Assembly (NCBI GenBank): GCA_963815375.1
Contig: CAWFGX010000001.1
Span: 1,240,001 to 1,304,000 of the forward strand
Length of the DNA: 64,000 nt
Source: JASHPR01 sp963815375
GTDB taxonomy: Bacteria > Actinomycetota > Actinomycetes > Streptosporangiales > Streptosporangiaceae
Direction: 5' to 3'
The notes below the pieces were generated by a model that saw only the letters and a program-made list of their open reading frames with translations, did no database searches and had not been told where the DNA came from. Position 1 is the stretch's first letter, and each line of letters begins with the position of its first letter. Below are positions 24,903 to 34,009 of the stretch, one piece after another. The translations under genes were made by a program, and so were the position numbers.

Positions 24903-27293
24903 ATGCAGCAGTCATTCCAGAGAGAGGAACGTGCTGTGCGCGCTGACCATCATGGCAACAGGCGGATACTAGGGCACTTGTTAGCGATCATCACGCCGAT
25001 TGGGCTCGTTACCGGAGGAATGCTGGCCGTCAGCCCGGCGATCGCCACAGCGGCCACATCAGCATCGTCCCACTTCGCCTATGCATGCGGCAGCACCTTC
25101 AGGCCCGGCAAGATCAACTGCCTTGTGATCAAGAATACGTCCGCCCATCCGACTGCGCAGACCGTGCGGCCAGACGCGATCCCGGCTGGCAACGGCTACG
25201 GGCCCTCGCAGTTCCAGGCCGCCTATGGTCTGACCTCGGCGTCGGCCACAGACGGCTCGGGCACGACTGTCGCGGTTGTTGACGCCTACAACGACCCGTC
25301 GGCAGCCAGCGACCTGGCCGCATACCGGTCCGCCGCGGGCCTGCCGGCCCTGACGAGCGGCCAGTTCACCCAGTACAACCAGGAGGGCGCGACCTCGCCC
25401 CTGCCGTCCGAGGCCCCGGCCAACGATGACTGGACCCTGGAGGAGTCCCTCGACGTCGACATGGTCTCGGCGATCTGCCCGCTCTGCAAGATCGACCTGG
25501 TCGAGGCCAACAACGACAGCGGCGATGGCCTCTACATCGCCGAATCGACAGCCGCCACCACGCTGGGCGCCAAGTACATCTCGAACAGCTGGGGCGGAAG
25601 CGAGACATCCACCGACACCACCTTCGACTCCGAATACTTCGGCGTATCGGGCGTGGTCTACACGGCATCCGCCGGTGACTCCGCCTACAGCGCTGGCGTC
25701 ATCTACCCGGCCACCTCCCCGAACGTCGTCTCGGTCGGCGGCACCACGCTGAACACTTCCTCCAACGCGCGCGGCTGGACCGAGAGCGTCTGGAAGACCA
25801 GCTCGACAGAGGGCACTGGCTCGGGCTGCTCGGCCTTCGAGCCGCAGCCATCGTGGCAGACGTCCATCTCGATCATTCCGCCCGCCTGCTCCGACCGTGT
25901 CGACAACGACGTTGCCGCGGACGCCGACCCCAACACCGGCGCCGCGGTCTACGACACATCCAATGGCAACGGCGGATGGCTGGAGGTCGGCGGCACCAGC
26001 GAGTCCTCACCGATCATCGCGTCGGTATTCGCCCTGGCCGGCAACAACGGCAATGGCGGGAACAAGGCGGCCGACTCGATTTACACCCACACGGGCAACC
26101 TGTACGAGGTCACCGCGAGCAACAACGGCACGTGCACGCCGCCAGCGGCTGACTCCGTGCTCTGCACCGCCACCGGCGCCGCGAACACCTACAACGGCCC
26201 GACAGGCTGGGGCACGCCAGACGGCCTCACCGCGTTCCAGAGCATCGGGACGACCGGCAACACGGTCACGGTCAGCAACCCCGGCAACCAGACGGGCACT
26301 GTCGGAACCGCGGCCAGCCTGCAGATCAGCGCGACTGACTCCGCCTCCGGCCAGACGCTCACCTACAGTGCCACCGGCCTGCCCGCGGGCCTGTCGATCA
26401 GTTCCTCCACCGGCCTGATCTCCGGCACACCCACCACCGCCGGAACCAGCAATGTCACGGTCACCGCCAAGGACACCACCGGTGCCTCCGGATCTGCCTC
26501 CTTCACCTGGACTGTCAACTCCGCGACCGGCAACACGGTCACAGTCACCAACCCCGGCAACCAGACAGGCACAGTCGGAACCACGGCCAGCCTGCAGATC
26601 AGCGCGACTGACTCCGCCTCCGGCCAGACGCTCACCTACAGCGCCACCGGCCTGCCCGCAGGCCTGTCGATCGGCTCCTCCACCGGCCTGATCTCCGGCA
26701 CACCCACCACCGCCGGAACCAGCAATGTCACGGTTACAGCGAAAGACACCACCGGTGCCTCCGGATCTGCGTCCTTCACCTGGACCATCAACTCCGCCAG
26801 CGGAGGAGGCTGCACAGCGAAGCAGCTGCTCGGCAACCCGGGTTTCGAGACAGGTTCCATAGCACCGTGGACGTCCACGGCTGATGTACTCGCCAGCACG
26901 GCCGAAGGCGTCCCGGCCCAGAGCGGCTCCTACCTGGCCTGGCTGGACGGCTATGGCGCCGCCCACACGGACACGGTCGCGCAGACGGTCACGGTCCCGG
27001 CCACCTGCAAGAGCGCAGTGCTCACCTACTGGGTCGAAGTCAGCTCGACCGTTACCAACACGACCAGGCAAGCGGAGAACAACCTGGTGCTGGACATCCT
27101 CAACTCCTCAGGGACAGTGGTCCAGACGGTCCCGGTGGCGACCGCAGCCAACAACGGCACCAGCTACGTCGAGTACTCCACCAACCTGGCCTCGTATATC
27201 GGCGAGACCATCACCGTCAAGTTCGTCGGCACTGAAATCAGTGGCGGGAACACCAGCTTCTTCGAGGACAGCAATGCGCTGAACGTCGACTGA
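24903..27293 (+). CDS. secreted sedolisin (S53) peptidase with two Ig-like repeats
   Basis: 796 residues. A signal peptide ends near AIATAATSA; a GTG at 24936 is an alternative start giving a more usual n-region. The catalytic domain (~95-450) has the Glu/Asp pair in WTLEESLDVDMV, the Asp in TASAGDSAYS and the nucleophile Ser in VGGTSESSPI. The N-terminal pro-region is very short compared with classical sedolisins. Two nearly identical 91-residue putative Ig (He_PIG-like) domains follow, then a ~160-residue beta domain with two Cys (GGGCTAKQLLGNPGFETG onward). It is probably an extracellular endopeptidase bound to a surface or polymer. A strong terminator follows. Confidence 0.9.
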   Translation: MQQSFQREERAVRADHHGNRRILGHLLAIITPIGLVTGGMLAVSPAIATAATSASSHFAYACGSTFRPGKINCLVIKNTSAHPTAQTVRPDAIPAGNGYGPSQFQAAYGLTSASATDGSGTTVAVVDAYNDPSAASDLAAYRSAAGLPALTSGQFTQYNQEGATSPLPSEAPANDDWTLEESLDVDMVSAICPLCKIDLVEANNDSGDGLYIAESTAATTLGAKYISNSWGGSETSTDTTFDSEYFGVSGVVYTASAGDSAYSAGVIYPATSPNVVSVGGTTLNTSSNARGWTESVWKTSSTEGTGSGCSAFEPQPSWQTSISIIPPACSDRVDNDVAADADPNTGAAVYDTSNGNGGWLEVGGTSESSPIIASVFALAGNNGNGGNKAADSIYTHTGNLYEVTASNNGTCTPPAADSVLCTATGAANTYNGPTGWGTPDGLTAFQSIGTTGNTVTVSNPGNQTGTVGTAASLQISATDSASGQTLTYSATGLPAGLSISSSTGLISGTPTTAGTSNVTVTAKDTTGASGSASFTWTVNSATGNTVTVTNPGNQTGTVGTTASLQISATDSASGQTLTYSATGLPAGLSIGSSTGLISGTPTTAGTSNVTVTAKDTTGASGSASFTWTINSASGGGCTAKQLLGNPGFETGSIAPWTSTADVLASTAEGVPAQSGSYLAWLDGYGAAHTDTVAQTVTVPATCKSAVLTYWVEVSSTVTNTTRQAENNLVLDILNSSGTVVQTVPVATAANNGTSYVEYSTNLASYIGETITVKFVGTEISGGNTSFFEDSNALNVD
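26253..26798 (+). repeat. two 273-bp tandem repeats encoding Ig-like domains
   Basis: Units 26253-26525 and 26526-26798 encode 91 residues each (starting TGNTVTV and ending SASFTWT). They differ at only a handful of positions (for example SNP/TNP, ISSST/IGSST, TVN/TIN), many other differences being silent. This indicates recent duplication or gene conversion inside the sedolisin gene. Confidence 0.9.
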
Positions 27294-27301
27294 GCTGACC
27301 C

Positions 27302-27342
27302 GTGACCGGGGTGGCCAGATCGGATACGGCCACCCCGGTCAC
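27302..27342 (+). terminator. intrinsic terminator of the sedolisin gene
   Basis: GTGACCGGGGTGGCC and GGCCACCCCGGTCAC form a perfect 15-bp stem around an 11-base loop, starting nine bases after the stop codon. Confidence 0.85.
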
Positions 27343-27511
27343 GAGAGAACCGGACCCGCTGGGCGGAGGCAGCCGCAAGATCTGTCGCCCACGCGATGGC
27401 GGCGCTAGCCCAGCCTCGGGAAACGGCCGCAAAAGCCCGGAACACGAGTACCATTGTCGACGGACTTTTGTACTCTAATGCACCAATGAGTGATGAGAGT
27501 ATCTTTATTTC

Positions 27512-27536
27512 CATTTGTGCCATTTGTGCATTTGTG
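27512..27536 (+). repeat. triple CATTTGTG repeat in the cvnA leader
   Basis: CATTTGTG occurs at 27512, 27521 and 27529, spaced nine and eight bases, just before the GAAGG ribosome binding site. The stretch is unusually A/T-rich for this window and could be a regulator site or an unstructured translation enhancer. Confidence 0.5.
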
Positions 27537-27546
27537 AAGGCGTGCC

Positions 27547-29220
27547 ATGACCGGTTCTTCGAATCCTGCTCCGCGACCACAGCCCGGGCCGTCTGTCGCT
27601 GCCGCAATCCTCACCTGCTGCCTCGGTGCCTATGCCGTCGCTGCCGCGTTGCTGCACCGATCAGGTACGTCTGGGGTGTGGATGACGGTGGCCGGCGGTG
27701 TCGCGGTCGCCGTTGCGCTGGTGGTCGTCGTCTTCCTCTGGCTGGCCTGGCGCGCGGGTGCCCGCCAGCGCGACGAGCTGACCGGGCTGGAGCTGCGGGC
27801 ATCTCAGCAGGAGGCCAAGCTCATTGCGCAGGCCGAACGGATTGCCGACCAGACCAGCCAGCTCGCTCATCAGGAGGAGCGGCTTGCGCAGGCGCGTGGC
27901 CGGGAGCAGAGCCTGCTCGATGAGCAGAGCGCGTTGCGCGCACGCCTTGACCACACCCGCGCCGCCCAGCAAAACCTGGCCTTCCAGGAAGCCGCGCTCC
28001 GCCAGGCCCTCGACCACACGGTCGCGCACCGGATGCCTGCCGCGTTCGAGGGGCGGGACGCGCCGTCTGCGGAGCTGCCCGACGACTTCGACGCGGAGCT
28101 GGGCAAGCTACTCGACCAGCTGGTGACCGAGGCCGCCCAGGCGGGAGACCGGAGTGAGTCGGTCCGTTCGGCGGTGGTTTCCCTTTCCCGCCGAGTGCAG
28201 ACGGCGGCGCACCGCATCCAGGAGGAGGCGACGCTGATGGCGGAACGCCACCCGGGTGATCCTGACGTGCTCGACGTGTCCATGCGGGTGGACCACGCGG
28301 CGGCGCAGCAGGCCAGGCATGCGCAGTCGATGGCCGTGCTCTGCGGCGCGTGGCCTGGCCAGCAGTGGTCTGAACCGCTGCCGCTCGTGGACGTCGTACG
28401 GGCCGCGGCCGGCCGCATCATCGCTTACCGGCGGGTCGAGGTGGCCGGCGATCCTGACATCGCGGCGACGGCAACGGTCGTCGAGCCGCTCATCCACCTG
28501 GTCGCCGAACTGCTCGCCAACGCTACTCAGTCCTCACCGCCGGCGACGTCTGTGCCGGTGACGATCCGGGCGGTGCAGCGCGGCGCGGTCATCGAGGTGC
28601 ACGACTGCGGCGTCGGCCTCGATGACCACCGGCTGACTCAGGCGCGCGAGATCGCCTCCGGCGCCCGCCTCATCGGGCTTGAAGAACTGGGCGAGTTCCC
28701 GCAGACGGGCCTCGCGGTGGTTGGCCAGTACGTCCATCGGCACGGGCTCAGGGTCGATGTGTCGGAATCCGTGTACGGCGGGGTGCGCGTAGTCGTCGGT
28801 ATTCCGAACGAGCTGGTGGATACCGTGGCGCCTGCGGGAACGCTGACTGTGCCGCCGCGGACGGGCCCGGCCGCGGATGAGGAGCCGGCGGTCACCGAGG
28901 ACGACCGGCGGCCACTTGCGCGTCGGCGTTCCCCCAGGCACGAAGCTGATGGTCCGGCTGCGGCGGCTGCCGGGCCCGCGACAGCCGGCCCAGCGGCGGA
29001 CGCTACGGCACCAGACAGTGCTGAGCCCGACAGTGCTGAGCCCGACAGTGCTGAGCCCGACAGTGCTGAGCCCGACAGTGCTGAGCCCGACAGTGCTGGC
29101 CTGGCCGAACGACAGTCTCCAGAGCAGGCCGGTGCGTGGATGAACGCGTTCCTCAGCGGGGACGCGGGCGTCAACGACCGCGCTGGGGAGCGCAACGACT
29201 CAGCAGAGCAGGAGCTGTGA
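27547..29220 (+). CDS. cvnA: conservon sensor-like protein CvnA
   Basis: 557 residues. Two TM helices (~17-37, ~45-67) are followed by a Gln/Glu/Arg-rich coiled coil (~75-150), a dimerisation region, and an HATPase domain (~300-425) with LVAELLANATQSSPP and VHDCGVGLDD. There is no canonical phosphorylatable H-box, as is usual for Cvn1 proteins. A disordered tail carries five 15-base repeats encoding DSAEP. It starts the conserved order CvnA-B-C-D plus P450. Conservon proteins form a membrane complex compared with G-protein systems and affect development and secondary metabolism in Streptomyces (known for the family). The ribosome binding site is GAAGG. Confidence 0.93.
   Translation: MTGSSNPAPRPQPGPSVAAAILTCCLGAYAVAAALLHRSGTSGVWMTVAGGVAVAVALVVVVFLWLAWRAGARQRDELTGLELRASQQEAKLIAQAERIADQTSQLAHQEERLAQARGREQSLLDEQSALRARLDHTRAAQQNLAFQEAALRQALDHTVAHRMPAAFEGRDAPSAELPDDFDAELGKLLDQLVTEAAQAGDRSESVRSAVVSLSRRVQTAAHRIQEEATLMAERHPGDPDVLDVSMRVDHAAAQQARHAQSMAVLCGAWPGQQWSEPLPLVDVVRAAAGRIIAYRRVEVAGDPDIAATATVVEPLIHLVAELLANATQSSPPATSVPVTIRAVQRGAVIEVHDCGVGLDDHRLTQAREIASGARLIGLEELGEFPQTGLAVVGQYVHRHGLRVDVSESVYGGVRVVVGIPNELVDTVAPAGTLTVPPRTGPAADEEPAVTEDDRRPLARRRSPRHEADGPAAAAAGPATAGPAADATAPDSAEPDSAEPDSAEPDSAEPDSAEPDSAGLAERQSPEQAGAWMNAFLSGDAGVNDRAGERNDSAEQEL
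29014..29100 (+). repeat. 15-bp minisatellite encoding DSAEP repeats
   Basis: Five consecutive identical copies of GACAGTGCTGAGCCC (29014-29088) and a partial sixth lie within the acidic tail of CvnA. Copy number is likely to vary between strains. Confidence 0.9.
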
Positions 29221-29615
29221 TGACTGTCGAGCAGAACTGGATGCTTGACGAGGTGACCATGGTTCGCGGCGTCCGGCACGCAGTGGTGCTGTCAGCCGAC
29301 GGCCTGGTGCGGACGCACTCGTCGGAGACGAGCAAAGACGACGCCGAACGCCTGGCCGCGGCGTGCGCCGGGCTCAAGTCGATCGGGCAAAGCCTGGCCA
29401 GGCAGTTCGGCACCGGCGTGGGCAATGCCCGGCAAGTCATGGTGGAGTTCGACGGGCATGGCGGCTACCTGTTCGTGCGCGGCGCCGGTGACGGCTCGCA
29501 CCTGGCCGTTATCACGGAGCAGGGCGTGGACCCGGCACTGATCGCCCAGCAGATGCAGGCGCAGGTGCTCAAGATCGGAGAATCCAACTTCGGCACCCCG
29601 CAGCGCGAGGACTGA
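29220..29615 (+). CDS. cvnB: roadblock/LC7 domain protein CvnB
   Basis: 131 residues from an ATG overlapping the cvnA stop (TGATG), preceded by AGGAGCTG. A single roadblock/LC7 domain is seen: VRGVRHAVVLSADGLVRTHS at the N terminus and GYLFVRGAGDGSHLAVI in the central sheet. In conservons this protein pairs with the CvnD GTPase, by analogy with MglB. Position two of the cassette agrees. Confidence 0.95.
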   Translation: MTVEQNWMLDEVTMVRGVRHAVVLSADGLVRTHSSETSKDDAERLAAACAGLKSIGQSLARQFGTGVGNARQVMVEFDGHGGYLFVRGAGDGSHLAVITEQGVDPALIAQQMQAQVLKIGESNFGTPQRED

Positions 29616-29628
29616 CGGGACCCGGCAC

Positions 29629-29985
29629 ATGAGCAGTACGGGCGAATACCGTGACCGTCCGGTCCGGTCCTATGTCCTGACCGGCGGTCGCACTGTTCCT
29701 ACCAGGAACACCATCAGGCCGGAAACGCTCGTGATTGCCGCGTCGCCGGGCAAGCCGCTCCCGATCTCGGCGGGCCGGACGGAACGGGCGCTGCTCGGCA
29801 TGTGCCAGAGTCTGCTCTCGCTCGCCGAGGCCGCCGCCTACCTGGAACTCCCGGTGAGCGTGGTGCTGGTCGTCGCCTCCGACCTGGTCGATTCCTGTCA
29901 CCTGGTGGTGCGGACCGCCGACGGCGCGCCGGTCAACCGTGAAGTCCTTGAGGAGCTGCTCCATGGCCTACGCAAGCTCGCCTGA
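29629..29985 (+). CDS. cvnC: DUF742 protein CvnC
   Basis: 118 residues. DUF742 hallmarks are RSYVLTGGRTVPTRN near the N terminus and LLSLAEAAAYLELPVSVVLVVASDL, a winged-helix-like segment, cited here in part. It lies 13 bases after cvnB. Its end overlaps the start of the GTPase gene. Its biochemical role in the conservon complex is not established. Confidence 0.93.
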   Translation: MSSTGEYRDRPVRSYVLTGGRTVPTRNTIRPETLVIAASPGKPLPISAGRTERALLGMCQSLLSLAEAAAYLELPVSVVLVVASDLVDSCHLVVRTADGAPVNREVLEELLHGLRKLA

Positions 29986-30583
29986 CGGCACCTCGGAACC
30001 TGAAGGCCGCTATCTGGCCGAGACTGTTCAGCGGTCGGCGAAGATCCTGGTGGTCGGCGCGTTCGGGGTCGGCAAGACCACGCTGATTGGCTCGGTCAGC
30101 GAGATCGCGCCGCTGCGTACCGAAGAAGCGATGACGACGGCGAGCGTAGGCGTGGACGACCTGGCAGGCCTGGGGGAGAAGAAGGCCACCACGGTAGCGA
30201 TGGACTTCGGCCGGATCACGGTCTCGCCGCGGCTCGTGCTCTATCTGTTCGGGATGCCCGGACAGCGAAGGTTCTGGGATCTGTGGGACGGGCTGGCGGA
30301 AGGGGCCGTCGGTGCCCTCGTACTCGCCGACACCCGCCGAATTGAGCAGAGCTTCGAGGTGCTCGATCAGCTCGAGACACACACCGCCGGGCTGCCGTTC
30401 GCGCTCGCGGTCAATCAATTCCCCGACACCCCGCGGTACAGCGAGGGCGAACTCGCCAACGCTCTCGACCTGCCACCGCGCACTCCGGTCACCAGCTGTG
30501 ACGCCCGGGACCGCGCTGGCTCGGTCAAGGCCCTTATCACTCTTGTAGAGCACACCCTCGCCAACCAGAAAGTGCCATCATGA
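29963..30583 (+). CDS. cvnD: conservon GTPase CvnD
   Basis: 206 residues from MAYASSPDG; an upstream ATG at 29939 is also in frame. The P-loop is VVGAFGVGKTTL, switch region TTASVGVDDL, DFGRI and then FGMPGQRRFWDLWDG as G3. NQF takes the place of NKxD and SCDARDR matches the G5 region, as usual for this MglA-like family. The gene overlaps cvnC by 23 bases and the P450 gene by four. Confidence 0.93.
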   Translation: MAYASSPDGTSEPEGRYLAETVQRSAKILVVGAFGVGKTTLIGSVSEIAPLRTEEAMTTASVGVDDLAGLGEKKATTVAMDFGRITVSPRLVLYLFGMPGQRRFWDLWDGLAEGAVGALVLADTRRIEQSFEVLDQLETHTAGLPFALAVNQFPDTPRYSEGELANALDLPPRTPVTSCDARDRAGSVKALITLVEHTLANQKVPS

Positions 30584-31833
30584 CCTCCGCAGTCCCCGCG
30601 CCAGCCCGGGTTGCCGGCCGGCTGTCCGACCTCGACGGCCTGACCCCGCTGGCTGAGACCACCGCTACCAGCGATCCTCAGGCTGCCTACCAGCGACTGC
30701 GCGACCAGTGGGGGGCAGTGGCCCCGGTTCAGCTTGAGCCTGGTGTCAACGCCTGGCTGGTGCTTGGTTACGACGAGATCTGCCAGGTCGTCAAGCATGA
30801 GCGGGTGTTCTCCCACGACCCGCATAACTGGGGGGACTTCGCCGAAGGGCGCGTGCCGCCCGACTCCCAGCTCGGCCCGGCGATGTTCCCGAGGGAGCAC
30901 GCCTTCTTCAAGGACGGCGACGTACACCGCAGGCTCCGCGCGCCCCTCGACGAGGCGGTCAGCGGGCTGCCGCTGCGCCAGGTCAGCCGGGAGAACAGAA
31001 AGATCTGCGCCGACTTGATCGCCGGGTTCGCCGCGAACGGACGGGCTGACCTGGTATCCGACTACGCGGCGATAGTCCCGATGCTCGCCATCGGGAAGAT
31101 GGTTGGCCTGGACGTCACGCTCGGCCAGGAACTGCTGGATTGCCTGCATACGCTGTACGGCGGGGGCGGGGACACCCATGCGGCGAACCAGCGCTACGAG
31201 GAGATCCTCACCGATCTCATGCGGTCACGCCAGGCGGTGCCACGCGACGACCTGACCAGCGCCTTCGTAAGCCACAAGAACCTGCATGACGACGCCGAGA
31301 TCCTGCAGACGATCGTGCTGATGGTGTCCGCCGGGCTTGAGAGCGAGGTGACCTGGATCGCGCAGACGCTGCGGCTGATGCTCACCGATCCCCGGTTCGC
31401 AGGCCGGCTGCGCGGCGGGCGACTCGGCGTGGACGACGCGCTCGATGAGGTGCTGTGGCGGTATCCCCCGCAAGCCAACCTGCCGGCCAGGTTCGCCCTG
31501 CGCGACGTCGACCTGGGCGGCCAGCCGGTCGCAAAGGGCGACGTGCTCATTCTCGGCCTGGCCGCCGCGAACGCCGACCCGAGGGCTCACAGCGATGACC
31601 TGTGGAACGAGATAGGGAACCGGTCTCACCTCTCGTGGTCGGCCGGGCCCCACGCTTGCCCGGGACATGTCCCGGCCCGGATCATCGCCAAGAACGCGGC
31701 CGAGACCGTCCTGCACCTGCTCCCGGACGTACGACTGGCCATCCCGGCCGAGGACATCGGCCTCGTCCCGTCGCCGTGGGGCCGCTGCCCGGCTACCCTG
31801 CCCGTCACATTCACCCCGACTGTCCCACAGTAA
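30580..31833 (+). CDS. conservon-associated cytochrome P450
   Basis: 417 residues. The I-helix oxygen motif is in MVSAGLESEVTW. The K-helix ExxR is in LDEVLWRYPP. The heme loop is LSWSAGPHACPGHVPAR with the axial Cys; the usual first Phe of the motif is Trp. It starts inside the cvnD stop (ATGA), so it is translationally coupled. P450s are the common fifth member of conservons; electron donors and substrate are unknown. Confidence 0.93.
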   Translation: MTSAVPAPARVAGRLSDLDGLTPLAETTATSDPQAAYQRLRDQWGAVAPVQLEPGVNAWLVLGYDEICQVVKHERVFSHDPHNWGDFAEGRVPPDSQLGPAMFPREHAFFKDGDVHRRLRAPLDEAVSGLPLRQVSRENRKICADLIAGFAANGRADLVSDYAAIVPMLAIGKMVGLDVTLGQELLDCLHTLYGGGGDTHAANQRYEEILTDLMRSRQAVPRDDLTSAFVSHKNLHDDAEILQTIVLMVSAGLESEVTWIAQTLRLMLTDPRFAGRLRGGRLGVDDALDEVLWRYPPQANLPARFALRDVDLGGQPVAKGDVLILGLAAANADPRAHSDDLWNEIGNRSHLSWSAGPHACPGHVPARIIAKNAAETVLHLLPDVRLAIPAEDIGLVPSPWGRCPATLPVTFTPTVPQ

Positions 31834-32022
31834 TCGCGATCTGCTGGCGGATGACCGCCTCGACCGCTCAGCGCCCGCGCCACACCCCGGGCCTTCTCCG
31901 CGCTCTGTGACTTGCGCAGGAACGGATCTCGCCTTACGGAAATCTTCCATGCCGGAGCAACGGCCAGCGAAAAAGGAGAAGCAAGTCAATTCGAGTGGCG
32001 GATGAGGCAAATCATTCGGGGA

Positions 32023-32051
32023 TTGACAAGGCGGATTGCGGTTGTGATATT
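32023..32051 (+). promoter_or_regulatory. promoter of the luciferase-like oxidoreductase gene
   Basis: TTGACA (32023-32028), a 17-base spacer and GATATT (32046-32051) lie 45 bases upstream of the ATG. This suggests the gene has its own transcript rather than relying on read-through from the conservon. Confidence 0.6.
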
Positions 32052-32095
32052 GGCCGTGAGACAAACCCTCACGATGGCAGAGGTTCCGGTAAAAA

Positions 32096-33313
32096 ATGAA
32101 GATCGATCTCTTCAATGAGATTCAGGATCCGCGGCCATGGACCGAGGGCCACGAGCACCTCCGCTTGCTGCAGGCAATCGAGCAGGCCGAACTGGCCGAC
32201 GAGCTTGGCTACGGCTGCTGGTGGCAGGTGGAGCACCACGGCGGGGAGGAGTTCAGCCTCTCGTCGGCCCCGGAGATCATTCTGGCGGCGATATCCCAGC
32301 GCACGCGGCGTATCCGCCTAGGCCACTCCGCCGTGCTGGCGCCTGGCGCGATCAACCACCCGGTGCGGGCCGCCGAGCGCGCAGCGACCCTGGATCACCT
32401 CTCCGGTGGCCGGCTGGAGGTGGGGCTGACCCGCTCCACGGTGCCGGAATGGCGCCTGTTCGGCGTCGATCAGGCTGAGGTCGCGGAGCAGACCGAAGAG
32501 GCCTTCCAACTGGTCCCGAAGCTGTGGACCAACGCTCGGGTCACCCACGACGGCCGCTTCTACCATCTTGATGACATACCGGTTCTGCCCAAGCCATTCC
32601 AGCAACCGCACCCCCCGCTATGGCAGGCCGGCTCGAGCCCTGCGTCCTTCTCAGATGCCGGGCGCCGCGGCGTGGGCGTGCTGGGCACTACCTTGTGGGA
32701 GCCGCTCGACTACGCCCAGCGAATGGTCCGTTTTTACCGCAGCGCGGTCGCACAATGCGACCGGCCGGTAGGCGCGTACGTCAACAACCAGGTCGCTTAC
32801 TTCACCTTCGTGCACTGCGCCGAGACCGACGAGCAGGCCATGCGCGACGGGGCGGCCGCAGCTGCTGCCTGGTACACGGTCACCGCGCTGACATTCTTTG
32901 AGGCCGCTGCGGCCTATGCCGAGAGATTCGCCAATGAGCAGAAGCTGATCCATGACCCCTCAGGCGGCGGGCTGACCGGGCAATTCCTGCGCGGCGAAGC
33001 GGATTTCGCTGCCCCGAACGACGCCCAGCATGCCATCGCTAGCATCCTGCAAGGTCAGCCCGTTCCGGAGGAGACGCTGTTTGATGCGCTCTACGCGCAG
33101 GGTTCCCTGATCGTCGGCTCCCCGCAAACCTGCCGCGAGAAGATCAAGGCATTCGCCGACCTCGGCATTGACAGGCTTATGACCTTCCAGCAGGTCGCTG
33201 CCCTCCCGCACGACAGCGTCATGCGCAGCATCCAGCTGATCGGCGAGCTAATCCCCGAATTCGACCCGGGTGCCGAACTCGATCCTTCGCTGGCCGCCAC
33301 CAGCGCTGACTAG
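32096..33313 (+). CDS. LLM-class flavin-dependent oxidoreductase
   Basis: 405 residues with the bacterial luciferase-like TIM barrel. Landmarks are ELADELGYGCWWQVEHHGG near residues 33-51, TRRIRLGHSAVLAPG, HPVRAAERAATLDHLSGGR and GSPQTCREKIKAF. The family uses FMN or F420 to oxidise small molecules; the cofactor is not decidable here. GAGGTTCC precedes the ATG weakly. It has its own promoter and ends before a convergent TetR gene. Confidence 0.92.
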   Translation: MKIDLFNEIQDPRPWTEGHEHLRLLQAIEQAELADELGYGCWWQVEHHGGEEFSLSSAPEIILAAISQRTRRIRLGHSAVLAPGAINHPVRAAERAATLDHLSGGRLEVGLTRSTVPEWRLFGVDQAEVAEQTEEAFQLVPKLWTNARVTHDGRFYHLDDIPVLPKPFQQPHPPLWQAGSSPASFSDAGRRGVGVLGTTLWEPLDYAQRMVRFYRSAVAQCDRPVGAYVNNQVAYFTFVHCAETDEQAMRDGAAAAAAWYTVTALTFFEAAAAYAERFANEQKLIHDPSGGGLTGQFLRGEADFAAPNDAQHAIASILQGQPVPEETLFDALYAQGSLIVGSPQTCREKIKAFADLGIDRLMTFQQVAALPHDSVMRSIQLIGELIPEFDPGAELDPSLAATSAD

Positions 33314-33358
33314 TGCCGCAAGCCAATGTTTGCCCAGTTTGTCGGTGAGGCGCCCGCT

Positions 33359-33991
33359 TCAATTACCGTGGACCCAAACCCACTCAGGTAGTGGGTTTGG
33401 GTCCACGATCCTGAATAAGCTGGTTGCCGCTCCGGTCAGGTTGACGAGCTCGCGGAGTATGTCCGACGTGATGTCGGGGAGGGACCGGTTTTCGCCTTCG
33501 CGGATCCACTGTGCGAACGCGATTCCAAACACCGTGGCCCCGGACTGGGCCGCAAGGGTGGCCGCTGGCTCGCCGATGCCTCGCGCGCGCAGGGCCTCGG
33601 CGACCGTTGTGGCAAGGCCTGAGAGTTTGTGCAGTTCGCGTTCTTGGAGCGCGGGGTTCTGGTCGATGACGGACTGTCGCAGGCGGGAGTAGGGGCGGCG
33701 TTCGTCGGGGAAGAACGTTGCCACCGCTTGCAGTGCCGAGGCGACGACCTCGATCGGGGATGCGTCAGGCGCTGCGGCATCTACCCCGTCGAGGAACGAC
33801 TGGAGGAACTGATCCTGTCCGTAGAACAGCACCTCACGCTTGTCGCTGAAGTGCCTGAAGAAGGTGCGCTCGGTCAAGCCCACGGACTGCGCGATCTCGG
33901 CGGCAGTCGTCTGCTCGAATCCGCGAGTGGCGAACAGCTCAAGTGCCGCTGCCTGCAGGCGCTCTCTCGCACCCGGCTCCCATCGCACCAT
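33359..33991 (-). CDS. TetR family regulator, divergent from an SDR gene
   Basis: 210 residues. The helix-turn-helix (~10-55) reads ALELFATRGFEQTTAAEIA then SVGLTERTFFRHFSDKRE. The C-terminal domain resembles the MftR/AcrR-like set (FAQWIREGE). It probably controls the divergent NAD-dependent reductase through the palindromes at 34010-34071. The last 15 or so codons coincide with an 18-bp hairpin, so its C terminus (DPNPLPEWVWVHGN) may be an addition read through terminator DNA. Confidence 0.92.
   Translation of the reverse strand: MVRWEPGARERLQAAALELFATRGFEQTTAAEIAQSVGLTERTFFRHFSDKREVLFYGQDQFLQSFLDGVDAAAPDASPIEVVASALQAVATFFPDERRPYSRLRQSVIDQNPALQERELHKLSGLATTVAEALRARGIGEPAATLAAQSGATVFGIAFAQWIREGENRSLPDITSDILRELVNLTGAATSLFRIVDPNPLPEWVWVHGN
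33367..33407. terminator. bidirectional terminator hairpin inside the TetR 3' end
   Basis: An 18-bp perfect stem, with left arm starting CGTGGACCCAAACCC and its exact complement at 33390-33407, encloses a 5-base loop. It lies 54 bases after the oxidoreductase stop (plus strand) and overlaps the last codons of the TetR gene (minus strand). Confidence 0.75.
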
Positions 33992-34009
33992 GGCGCCGAG
34001 TTTAGTGAT

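Noticed and set aside
29014..29100. short regular repeats resembling a CRISPR array
   Set aside because: Contiguous in-frame 15-base units in the cvnA tail, no spacers.
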